Assembly: GCF_947502415.1 (NCBI RefSeq)
Contig: NZ_CANMZV010000003.1
Span: 1-64,000, forward strand
Source of the DNA: an uncultured Photobacterium sp.
Lineage (GTDB): Bacteria; Pseudomonadota; Gammaproteobacteria; Enterobacterales; Vibrionaceae
Direction: 5' to 3'
Length of the DNA: 64,000 nucleotides
Numbering within the stretch: position 1 is the first letter of the stretch; every line of letters starts with the position of its first letter. The notes beneath the pieces were generated by a model that was given only the letters and a program-made list of their open reading frames with translations, ran no database searches and was not told the origin of the DNA. Made by a program: the position numbers and the translations under genes. This document shows, in pieces, positions 48,501 to 56,863 of the stretch.

Positions 48501-49157
48501 TTAGCCGTGGACGACGACACCTTTCGGCGTAAACTTCTTCTGCACCATTGCCAACATGGTGTCAGCAAAAATGGCCAGCAAACTCACAGCCAGAGCACCA
48601 ACGATCAGCTGACGCGGATCAGACTGGCTAATTCCGCGGGAAATAAATGTCCCCAGACCACCTGCACCGATATAAGTAGCAATCGCCATTACACCGATGT
48701 TCATCACAACAGCGGTTCGAACACCGGCCATGATCACCGGAATCGCCAATGGGATTTCAACCATACGCAATCGCTGCATATTGGTCAGGCCTATACCGCG
48801 GGCGGCTTCTCTCAATGCCGGATCTACGTTATTAATGGCGGTATAAGTGTTTCGGATGATAGGCAACTGAGAGTACAGCAATACCGCTATTACCGCCGGT
48901 AAATAGCCGATACCCTGGCCGATCATCGACAATACAGGGATCATAATCCCGAACAAAGCAATGGACGGAATCGTAATAATGATGGACGCAACATACAGCA
49001 CGATATTAGCTGCACGCTGATTCTGGGTAATAGCTACCCCTACCGGTACACCAGTCAAAATCGCCAGGCCAACCGCAAGGCTAACCAGTGACAGGTGTTC
49101 AACAGTACGAGACGCTATGATTTCCCAGTTGTCCAGAATGAAATTGAAAATTTCCAA
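48501..49157 (-). CDS. ABC permease of the osmolyte transporter (first permease)
   Basis: 218 aa, six helices. The docking loop reads ALREAARGIGLTNMQRLRMVE. Its frame is open to a GTG at 49187, but AGAGGTG lies 4 nt before a TTG at 49157, which matches the family start better (LEIFNFILDNWE). First gene of the operon; the operon order is permease, ATPase, permease, binding protein. Confidence 0.85.
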   Translation of the reverse strand: MEIFNFILDNWEIIASRTVEHLSLVSLAVGLAILTGVPVGVAITQNQRAANIVLYVASIIITIPSIALFGIMIPVLSMIGQGIGYLPAVIAVLLYSQLPIIRNTYTAINNVDPALREAARGIGLTNMQRLRMVEIPLAIPVIMAGVRTAVVMNIGVMAIATYIGAGGLGTFISRGISQSDPRQLIVGALAVSLLAIFADTMLAMVQKKFTPKGVVVHG

Positions 49158-49637
49158 TTTGCACCTCTGGATAAAAAGGTTAAACACAGATTGTTTTCAG
49201 AATGCGCATCCAAGCGCTTAGATACAACCAAGGGGTTATATAGGCAGGGGCAAGCCCTGACAGGCATGGCATATAGCCATTAGCGTCATTCAACCAAAAC
49301 GCTTACTGGCGAATGACAAAATGAGGGCTGATTCTATTGAGTTGGCGGTACGAGCTCAAGTTATTCCCCTTTTATTTTGATCTTTCTCATCAAGAACGGT
49401 CAAAAAACCGGCAAAAGAGCATAGAAAAAGGATTTCATCTACGGCTTTTTGGCTAAAATGTCAAAAAACCGTCGAGCTCGATCACACTCTAACATTGAGT
49501 GTGTTTATTATTCTCCGGCTAGAAGATACAAAAAACATGTACTAAAAGTTCAACTTTTGCTTTAATTTAAATGCAACAATGAACATATAAGTGATGGAGC
49601 AATACCGCTTTAACGATAACCATAATGAGGTGTCAGG
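49158..49637. other. Intergenic region upstream of the osmolyte operon and the sensor gene
   Basis: 480 bp divergent region. It holds a CACACTC-7 nt-GAGTGTG hairpin with a T-rich tail at 49483-49511 and several A- and T-rich tracts. No operator was identified. Confidence 0.4.
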
Positions 49638-50135
49638 ATGTCCATCAGGTTGTCATTTTTTACTGCCCAGTTACTTGCCTTCACGTTGGTAATCGCGTTT
49701 TCACCACCAACTCAAGCTTATGAAACTACCCTGAGCTTAGAAGGTCGCAACACCTCAGGTGAGTATGTCACTATCACCCTTACCCGAAAACAAATCGAAC
49801 AACTCCCGCAAAGTACACTGACTACCCATCTTCCATGGTTTAAAGGACAGGCAAAATTCAAAGGGGTAAAACTAACCACATTACTCAGCGCCTACCAACT
49901 TGAACCTGCACTTATCAAAATGAGTGCACTTAATGATTATTCTGCAGAAGTCAGCAAGCAACATATTGAAAAATATCAACCTATCATTGCAATAGCGAAA
50001 GATGGCGAGTACCTACGAATCCGGGATTACGGCCCTTATTGGTTGGTCTTTTCCATTGACCAATATCCTGAGTTGGGCCAAAGCCAAAACCTTGCCAAAA
50101 TGGTTTGGCAATTAGAACACATCATAGCGAACTAA
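49638..50135 (+). CDS. Periplasmic molybdopterin-oxidoreductase-fold protein without the Mo-binding cysteine
   Basis: 165 aa. Signal peptide ends near TQA. The mature part looks like the sulfite oxidase (Oxidored_molyb) fold: TRKQIEQLPQ, FKGVKLTTLL, MSALNDYSAEV and RDYGPYWLVFSID. No cysteine exists anywhere, so molybdenum cofactor chemistry is not expected. It sits 3 bp before a membrane diguanylate cyclase, so it is probably its periplasmic ligand-binding partner. Confidence 0.7.
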   Translation: MSIRLSFFTAQLLAFTLVIAFSPPTQAYETTLSLEGRNTSGEYVTITLTRKQIEQLPQSTLTTHLPWFKGQAKFKGVKLTTLLSAYQLEPALIKMSALNDYSAEVSKQHIEKYQPIIAIAKDGEYLRIRDYGPYWLVFSIDQYPELGQSQNLAKMVWQLEHIIAN

Positions 50136-50138
50136 TGT

Positions 50139-51284
50139 ATGGCCAGAAGTAAGTTATTGACCACACAACAAAAGTGGATAAAAAGAGGGCTTTATATCAT
50201 CACATCGCTGTTGATGTGCAGCACTCTCATAGCAGTCACTCACCTGAAAGATAACTCTGAAATCGTTTCAAAAAGCCAGAACGAGGCCATCTGGTTCGTT
50301 CTGCAACTAACAAAAGAATATTCAGAATTCGTTTATCAGCTTCAAAGCTACCAGTTTGGTCAAAGCGACCATAACGACATGATGATTCAATATGAAATAT
50401 TATGGAGCCGCTTCAATACCATCATTAATAACGGCCAGGTTATACATTTTGATCAGTTCAAGGGGGCTTACAATGAAGTCTATACACATTTTCAGCTCAT
50501 AAAGCAGCTTGAACCCGCTTTACTCGATCTGCCCGACAACCATAATGTACAGCCATTACTCGAGATCTTTCGGGAAGATTATGAAAATCTGATTATTTTT
50601 CTAAACTATAAGTTTCGGCTCTCGAGTGGAGACCTTGGTGATCGGATCCATGCAATCTCAGAGGTCGAAACAATCATTTACTGCTTATTACTTGCCATGC
50701 TGCTCATGGGATGCCTCACAGCGTATCTCCTACTGCGCGAATCTCAAACCCATCATAAGCTGGCAATAAATGATTCCCTGACCGGCATTCACAACCGCTT
50801 ATGGCTCAACCAGAAACTAAAGGATCTTGAGCACCTAAATTACCCCTTTACCTTCTATCTGATCGATCTTGATGGCTTCAAAAGTATTAATGATACCTTA
50901 GGGCACCATGCCGGCGATGAATTACTAATTGAAGTCGGGCGACGTCTATCGCACTTAACCTGCAATAGCTACTATGCAGCCCGAATGGGGGGAGACGAGT
51001 TTGCCATTATCGAGCTTTGCACCCCGTCAGGCGCACCGCTGCCAGGCTGCAACCTTTGTGAGCAACTGGTTGAAACACTACGCCAACCAGTCAGATTTGG
51101 CGGCCAGTTCCATTCCATTTCGGCCAGTATTGGTGTCAGCCACTTTCCCAGCAGCGCCAAGTCTGTATCAGAGGTACTTAAACAGGCTGATTTCGCAATG
51201 TATGAAGTGAAGCAAAAAGGAAAAGACGGCTTAAACCATTACGATAAATCTATCGACTCAAGGCTTGAGCGTGTTGTTTGCTAA
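50139..51284 (+). CDS. Membrane diguanylate cyclase (GGDEF)
   Basis: 381 aa. Two hydrophobic segments (about 15-33 and 180-200) bracket a periplasmic domain rich in helices with no known motif. The C-terminal GGDEF domain is intact (NDSLTGIHNR, DLDGFKSIND, ARMGGDEF) and lacks the RxxD inhibitory site. It makes cyclic-di-GMP in answer to a periplasmic signal, plausibly via the upstream molybdopterin-fold protein. The two genes are 3 bp apart. Confidence 0.9.
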   Translation: MARSKLLTTQQKWIKRGLYIITSLLMCSTLIAVTHLKDNSEIVSKSQNEAIWFVLQLTKEYSEFVYQLQSYQFGQSDHNDMMIQYEILWSRFNTIINNGQVIHFDQFKGAYNEVYTHFQLIKQLEPALLDLPDNHNVQPLLEIFREDYENLIIFLNYKFRLSSGDLGDRIHAISEVETIIYCLLLAMLLMGCLTAYLLLRESQTHHKLAINDSLTGIHNRLWLNQKLKDLEHLNYPFTFYLIDLDGFKSINDTLGHHAGDELLIEVGRRLSHLTCNSYYAARMGGDEFAIIELCTPSGAPLPGCNLCEQLVETLRQPVRFGGQFHSISASIGVSHFPSSAKSVSEVLKQADFAMYEVKQKGKDGLNHYDKSIDSRLERVVC

Positions 51285-51309
51285 TCATGCTAATTCTCCA
51301 AACATAAAA

Positions 51310-51331
51310 AAAGCGGTCATACGACCGCTTT
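51310..51331. terminator. Bidirectional terminator, cyclase and alcohol dehydrogenase
   Basis: AAAGCGGTC-ATAC-GACCGCTTT hairpin with A and T flanks between convergent genes. Confidence 0.85.
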
Positions 51332-51358
51332 ATTTGTTTGCTCACTAACCGGGCTAAA

Positions 51359-52507
51359 TTACATTGCCGCAGTATAGATTTCAGAAATCTCTTCGTGAGT
51401 CGCTTGCTTAGGGTTGGTAAAACCACACGCATCTTTCAGTGCGTTGTCTGCCAATACAGCGATGTCTTCCGCCTTCGCACCCAGCTGTGTAAGGCCAGCT
51501 GGAATACCTACATCTTTAGACAGTGCCTGGATAGCTTCTAGTGCTGCTTCCGCACCTTGCTCAGCAGTCATACCTTCAACGCTTACGCCCATTGCCTTAG
51601 CAACATCAAGCAGACGCTCAGGACAAACCTGTGCATTGTAGCGCTGAACGTGTGGTAGAAGTACTGCATTACATACACCGTGTGGCAGATCGTAGAAGCC
51701 ACCTAACTGGTGCGCCATTGCGTGAACATAACCCAAAGAAGCGTTGTTGAATGCCATACCCGCCATGAACTGTGCGTATGCCATTTGCTCACGTGCTTCC
51801 AGATTCTTACCATCGTTTACAGCTGTGCGCAGGTGACCTTGAATTAGTTCAATCGCCTTAATTGCAACTGCATCAGTAATAGGTGTAGCCGCAGTAGAAA
51901 CATAAGCTTCGATTGCGTGAGTCAGTGCATCCATACCTGTTGCAGCTGTCAGAGATGCTGGCTTAGCAAGCATTAGCTCAGGATCATTCACAGACATTAG
52001 CGGAGTTGTGTTCTTATCTACGATAGCCATCTTAATGTGACGCTCTTCATCAGTAATGATGCAAAAACGAGTCATTTCAGATGCAGTACCCGCTGTTGTG
52101 TTAATTGCGATTAGTGGTAGCTGAGGCTTAGCTGACTGGTCAACACCTTCGTAGTCACCAATCTTACCGCCGTTAGAAGCAACAAGTGCAATACCTTTTG
52201 CACAATCGTGTGGAGAACCACCACCAAGAGAGATAACGAAATCACAATCGTTTTCTTTCAGTAGTGCTAGACCTGCTTCAACGTTACCAATTGTAGGGTT
52301 TGGTTGTGTACCGTCAAAAACAACAGATTCTACGCCACGCTCAGCAAGAAGATCTGCAACCTGCTTAATCATGCCGATTTGAGACAGCACTTTATCCGAT
52401 ACGATCAGTGCTTTTTTGAAGCCTTGTTCTTTTACTGCATTCGCTGCATCAGTCAGACAACCAGCACCCATCAGGTTAACAGTTGGGATAAAAAATGCAC
52501 TACTCAT
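51359..52507 (-). CDS. Iron-containing alcohol dehydrogenase
   Basis: 382 aa, group III ADH close in size and sequence to Zymomonas AdhB and E. coli YiaY/FucO. NAD-binding [10 protein letters not shown] and metal ligands in [11 protein letters not shown] and [20 protein letters not shown]. Oxidises or reduces short alcohols/aldehydes; iron is the likely metal. Its codon use looks more biased than its neighbours, which suggests high expression. Own promoter. Confidence 0.92.
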   Translation of the reverse strand: MSSAFFIPTVNLMGAGCLTDAANAVKEQGFKKALIVSDKVLSQIGMIKQVADLLAERGVESVVFDGTQPNPTIGNVEAGLALLKENDCDFVISLGGGSPHDCAKGIALVASNGGKIGDYEGVDQSAKPQLPLIAINTTAGTASEMTRFCIITDEERHIKMAIVDKNTTPLMSVNDPELMLAKPASLTAATGMDALTHAIEAYVSTAATPITDAVAIKAIELIQGHLRTAVNDGKNLEAREQMAYAQFMAGMAFNNASLGYVHAMAHQLGGFYDLPHGVCNAVLLPHVQRYNAQVCPERLLDVAKAMGVSVEGMTAEQGAEAALEAIQALSKDVGIPAGLTQLGAKAEDIAVLADNALKDACGFTNPKQATHEEISEIYTAAM

Positions 52508-52944
52508 ATTGATTCTCCATAATTATCAAATACTAATTACTTTAGCTGATGAATCTTTAACTTCATTCATGCTTCAGCAACTACCTGTAATGAGTATCTT
52601 GGATACCCCGTTCGGGCTAGGTGTACATATCTAACACCGTCGAAATGTGCAACAATTTGATCTCAAACAAATTATGAAACGCAGATGTTTAATCAGGTTA
52701 ATTTTTTTGAAATTGATCACTTTTTCGATACATTTACTGAGTTTATTGTTTATTGCAGTAAACAGTTGGTTTCGCTTAGTCATCTATCTCAGCGGGTAAA
52801 TGAGAGTATGCGCACATTAAAAAATGCCAAACCATGTCAGCTATCTTTCTGGCACTTTATTGGGTGGAATAAAAAGAAATGTTTAATTGCCGTCTCGGAC
52901 CAAACGAAGCCCATGTCTAGGCAAACGTAATTGAAATACAGTTG
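52508..52944. other. Intergenic region between the kinase end and the alcohol dehydrogenase start
   Basis: 437 bp, AT-rich. It should hold the alcohol dehydrogenase promoter. A plus-strand ORF at 52685-52930 (81 codons) has no ribosome site and no recognisable family, so it is not called. No clear terminator for the kinase gene was found. Confidence 0.35.
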
Positions 52945-54711
52945 CTAATTGATAATCAGATAATACGTCTCTACGAGCACGATGATACCTAACATAGCCA
53001 CCATTGCTTTCCAAGCAAGCAATGGGTTTCGTTCGATCAGAGGGGAAACTTTTAGTTCTTTCAAGATCGTTGGGTTAGGCGTTAATAAGTCCTGAATAAA
53101 TTCAGACATCACCTGGTAACGAAGCTGTGGCGAAGGATGGCACACTTTTTTCAAAACCAGATCCATCCACGCCGGTATATCATTGCGGAAAACCCTTGCA
53201 GACATATAACGATAATCTTGATGCTGCGATTGTCTGTCAAAAACAAGCGAGTGATTCCGCTTATATGGCTTACTGCCCGTCAGCATTTCATAAACGATAA
53301 TACCGATTGAATACAGATCCGAGTAAGACGTTGCTTTTTCCCCGGCTAAATATTCCGGCGCGATATAATCGGCATCTCCCATGGGCACGACCTCTTTGAT
53401 CGCACCTGCGATATCTTCAAACCCTTCAACCTGAACAGTTCCAAAATCGATAATTACGGCTGCTCCGGTATCCGTCAAAATAATATTTTCAGGCTTCAGG
53501 TCGCGATGAACAATGCCCATCCGCTGCAAGTACCGTAACGATTTTATTAATTCAACAGCAATAACACGGACCTCATCCAGCGTTGGCTCCGGATTATCAA
53601 ACATCCATTGTCTGAGATTCTTTCCTTTCACAAAATCACAGACATGATACATAAATGGCGATACCTCAGAATACCTGTGTATACGCATCACCGATGGATG
53701 ATCGATTTGGTTACCCACCCACCCTTCGCGAACAAAGCCCTGTAAATACAGTAAATCATCAGAAAAGTTTTGTGATGGCGCTTTTAATACATACTCTCTG
53801 CCATCAAATTGACTCTTGGCAAGGTAAACGTGGCTGCGAGGCCCGCAGTGGAGAGTGCGGGTTATTTCATATTGATCGATCCGGTTTCCTTCGCGCATTA
53901 CCGGAGGTATCAACCTCTGGGTCAGCTTTCTTTCCACTTCCTGCATATCTTCTTCTGGAACTGCATCTATCCTTACTAACAGGCAGGTCAGGTTATCTGT
54001 ACTGCCATTTTCCTTTGCCCGCTCAACAATTGTCGTCGCACGAGCTTCCAGCGTTAGCTCATCAAGCACCAGCAATTCTGTCAGTTCATCCTCGGTAAGC
54101 CAGTCATGGAGGCCATCGGTTGACATCACAAAGATATCACCGACTTCTACAGCCTCTTGCCGGTAATCCACTTCCAAGCGACTATCCATCCCCAAAGCCC
54201 GGGTCAGAAAATGACTCTGTTTACCCTGTTTCCGACAATGATCCTGCGTCAACTGGATCAGCCTGTTGCGACGATAGCAATAAATCCGACTATCGCCGAT
54301 ATGGAGCAAATGAGCCGTGTTAGATTTCACAATCACACTACTGAAAGTCGTTACCAGCCCGTTATGGCGCAAATCACTCTGGATGCCGTGAAAATACAAC
54401 CAATTATTTAGAGCCCGGAGCACCTTGGCAGCAGCATGCCTGACTCCCCAGCTGTTCGGAGTACTGTAATATTCTTCAATAAACTGAGTTACGCTGGTGT
54501 GGCTAGCCTGCTGCCCGTTTTCGCTACAACTAACGCCGTCAGCAATACACGCCACCACACCTTTATATTTCATTACGCTTTGACGCTTAGGATTCTTTAC
54601 AGCAAATGCATCCTGATTAGCTTTCCGGCAGCCGGCACTGGAATACCCTCCCAGCGATACCTGAAGCTCATCGGCAGGCAACTCTGATATTTCCATTGCT
54701 ATCGCCATCAT
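52945..54711 (-). CDS. PP2C phosphatase-Ser/Thr kinase fusion, membrane anchored
   Basis: 588 aa. N-terminal PP2C-type phosphatase (about 18-250) with metal motifs ADGVS, HIGDSRIYCYR, STDGLHDWL and GSTDNLTCLL. C-terminal Hanks-type kinase (about 280-545): glycine loop HCGPRSHVYLA, Lys in YVLKAPS, HRDLKPENIIL, and IDFGTV. A final TM segment (about 565-585) anchors it to the inner membrane. It is the downstream gene of the nitrate transporter unit. A similar kinase sits in the nas cluster of Pseudomonas aeruginosa, so it may tune nitrate uptake or reduction. Confidence 0.9.
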   Translation of the reverse strand: MMAIAMEISELPADELQVSLGGYSSAGCRKANQDAFAVKNPKRQSVMKYKGVVACIADGVSCSENGQQASHTSVTQFIEEYYSTPNSWGVRHAAAKVLRALNNWLYFHGIQSDLRHNGLVTTFSSVIVKSNTAHLLHIGDSRIYCYRRNRLIQLTQDHCRKQGKQSHFLTRALGMDSRLEVDYRQEAVEVGDIFVMSTDGLHDWLTEDELTELLVLDELTLEARATTIVERAKENGSTDNLTCLLVRIDAVPEEDMQEVERKLTQRLIPPVMREGNRIDQYEITRTLHCGPRSHVYLAKSQFDGREYVLKAPSQNFSDDLLYLQGFVREGWVGNQIDHPSVMRIHRYSEVSPFMYHVCDFVKGKNLRQWMFDNPEPTLDEVRVIAVELIKSLRYLQRMGIVHRDLKPENIILTDTGAAVIIDFGTVQVEGFEDIAGAIKEVVPMGDADYIAPEYLAGEKATSYSDLYSIGIIVYEMLTGSKPYKRNHSLVFDRQSQHQDYRYMSARVFRNDIPAWMDLVLKKVCHPSPQLRYQVMSEFIQDLLTPNPTILKELKVSPLIERNPLLAWKAMVAMLGIIVLVETYYLIIN

Positions 54712-54759
54712 TCATCTCCTGGAAGGGCTGCCACCAACTAGAGACAGCCTCATCAAAGC

Positions 54760-56232
54760 CTAATTGGCAACATCTATCATAGTTACGCTACCGTCTTCAT
54801 TTACTTCGGCAATCTGACCTGATGGTTCTTCCATCATTAAGAGTGTGACAAAACCAATCAAAGCCGTCACCGCTATCACATAGAAAAACGTACTGTAATC
54901 GACTACCGATAAAATGGTGAGATAAACCACAGCTCCAACATTGCCATAAGCCCCGGTCATTCCAGCAATCTGGCCTGTCATTCGGCGCTTAATTAAAGGA
55001 ACGGTGGCAAATACAGCCCCTTCACCAGACTGAACAAAGAAAGAACAAGCCATCGCCGCCATAACGGCCAGCCATACCGGCCAGCTGCTATCTACCATCC
55101 CCATAAGGAAATAGCCCGCCGCCAATCCCGCAGTCAGGATCAACAGGGTAAACTTCCGACCAAACTTATCAGACAACCACCCGCCACCTGGGCGGGACAT
55201 CAGGTTCATAAACGCATAGGCTGATGCCACCATACCCGCAACAACCGGAGTCAGCTCAAAAGTGTCAGAAAAGAACAACGGTAGCATAGAAATAACAGCA
55301 AGCTCAGAACCAAATGTCGCAAAATAAAGTACATTCAAAATAGCAACTTGCTTGAATTTATATTGGTGCAACTCTGGTACAGGCTCTTTGAAAATATGCT
55401 TGTTCACTTTCCATACCTGAGCCACTTCGTACAGGTATATCGCCACCAGTATCAGGTAGATCCCTGTAGCCATCGACTCACTAAGCAAAGATACCCCTGC
55501 CGGAGAAAGCTTCCAGGCCAGTAACGCCAGCGCACCGTACATCGGGATCTTCATCAACAGCAATAAATAAAAATCCCCTTTTGAAGTCACCTCCATCGCG
55601 CCTAAGTTCTTTGGCTTAAAGTATGTCGCTCCCTTTGGTGTGTCCGTCACATTCATGTAGAAAATGTAAGAAAAGCTCAGGCTCATTCCACCGGTTATCG
55701 CCATCGCATACCGCCAGCCATCTTCCCCACCAAACATGACCGCGATCGTTGGTAGGGTAAAAGCCACAGCGGCTGAGCCAAAGTTCCCCCAGCCACCATA
55801 TATCCCTTCCGCCGTACCAAGCTCATGATGAGGAAACCATTCTGAAACCAACCGGATCCCGATAACAAAACCCGCCCCGATAAAACCCAGAGCAAAACGC
55901 GCTATCGCGGCTTGAACGAAGTTATCGGCAAATGCAAAAACAAAACAAGGAATGGAGCAAACTGCCAGCAAGGCTGAATAAACTGTGCGGGGGCCATATT
56001 TATCCGTCAGCATACCAATGATAACGCGTGCAGGTATGGTAAACGCAACGTTAAGGATCAACAGGGTTTTTATCTCTTCGGTTGTCAGGCCAAGGGATTC
56101 CTTCACCGACTGCAACAAAGGAGCAAAATTAAACCACACGACAAATGTGATAAAAAAAGCAAACCAGCTGAAATGAAGGATCTTCATCTTACCGGTCATA
56201 GAGAGTATGTTGAACTTACCTGTAGCAGTCAT
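54760..56232 (-). CDS. NarK/NasA-type nitrate/nitrite transporter (MFS)
   Basis: 490 aa, about 12 helices. Nitrate signature FALGFIGAGFVIGIRLVSEW and a second (around GMTGAYGNVGAVVYLT) match the NNP family. As first gene of the unit it is preceded by a -24/-12 sigma-54 type site (56270-56285) and AAAGGAAAGG. The kinase gene follows 48 bp later. Assimilatory role is inferred from the neighbours. Confidence 0.9.
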   Translation of the reverse strand: MTATGKFNILSMTGKMKILHFSWFAFFITFVVWFNFAPLLQSVKESLGLTTEEIKTLLILNVAFTIPARVIIGMLTDKYGPRTVYSALLAVCSIPCFVFAFADNFVQAAIARFALGFIGAGFVIGIRLVSEWFPHHELGTAEGIYGGWGNFGSAAVAFTLPTIAVMFGGEDGWRYAMAITGGMSLSFSYIFYMNVTDTPKGATYFKPKNLGAMEVTSKGDFYLLLLMKIPMYGALALLAWKLSPAGVSLLSESMATGIYLILVAIYLYEVAQVWKVNKHIFKEPVPELHQYKFKQVAILNVLYFATFGSELAVISMLPLFFSDTFELTPVVAGMVASAYAFMNLMSRPGGGWLSDKFGRKFTLLILTAGLAAGYFLMGMVDSSWPVWLAVMAAMACSFFVQSGEGAVFATVPLIKRRMTGQIAGMTGAYGNVGAVVYLTILSVVDYSTFFYVIAVTALIGFVTLLMMEEPSGQIAEVNEDGSVTMIDVAN

Positions 56233-56269
56233 TTTACCTTTCCTTTACCAACTGACTGATAAGCTCACT

Positions 56270-56285
56270 GCAGTTAGCATGCCAA
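56270..56285 (-). promoter_or_regulatory. Sigma-54 promoter of the narK-kinase unit
   Basis: On the minus strand TTGGCATGCTAACTGC has GG and GC with 10 nt between them, the -24/-12 spacing, and keeps most of TTGGCAC-N5-TTGC. It lies 38 bp before the transporter start. Confidence 0.6.
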
Positions 56286-56479
56286 ATGATAGATTCTCGT
56301 AAAAACAACCACTTAAACACTAGCAAAAAAAGAAAAAACGATTTTTATCAAAACAGCAGATTAAAGCAGTGCAAAGACGCACCAAAAACACACATTGAAC
56401 TCAACATATTGCACATTTACTGTGTTTTTCTATGCAACCGATGCCTTTAAACAAAGGAGCAGAGGGTGAAACCATAAAA

Positions 56480-56500
56480 AATGGAGCTTATTGCTCCATT
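56480..56500 (-). terminator. Terminator after nirD
   Basis: AATGGAGC-TTATT-GCTCCATT hairpin. On the minus strand it is followed by a T run, 24 bp past nirD. Confidence 0.8.
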
Positions 56501-56524
56501 CTTTATTTGTTCGATTTAATCAAA

Positions 56525-56857
56525 TCATTCCAATCTAAGCTGAACCTTTGCTTTATCCAACCTCACTGCGTAGGTTTTAAGCTGATATTCTGGCTGCTCC
56601 AGACACTGCCCCGTCGTCAGATTAAAATGCTGTTTAAAAAGTGGTGATGCCACAACAGCCACTCCTTCAACCGAGCCCATGATCCCTCTTGAGATTACAT
56701 TCGCTTTGCCAATAGGATCATAGTTGGACATCGCATATAGTGACTGGGTTTGACCACAATAGAATACAGCCACCTGCTCTTTCCCGACTAAAGCACACAC
56801 ACCGGTATTACCAATCAAATCACTCTGCTCACAAATTGTTTGCCACTGTTCCATCAT
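56525..56857 (-). CDS. nirD: Nitrite reductase small subunit NirD
   Basis: 110 aa Rieske-like fold protein. VCALVGKEQVAVF, YDPIGKANVISRGI and VASPLFKQHFNLTTGQCLE are typical. The Rieske iron-sulfur ligands are absent, as usual in NirD. Its ATG follows nirB by 6 bp with a ribosome site, so the two are coupled. Confidence 0.93.
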   Translation of the reverse strand: MMEQWQTICEQSDLIGNTGVCALVGKEQVAVFYCGQTQSLYAMSNYDPIGKANVISRGIMGSVEGVAVVASPLFKQHFNLTTGQCLEQPEYQLKTYAVRLDKAKVQLRLE

Positions 56858-56863
56858 CTGCTC

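Noticed and set aside
52685..52930. 81-codon plus-strand ORF in the alcohol dehydrogenase promoter region
   Set aside because: No ribosome site, no known family, AT-rich context; probably chance.
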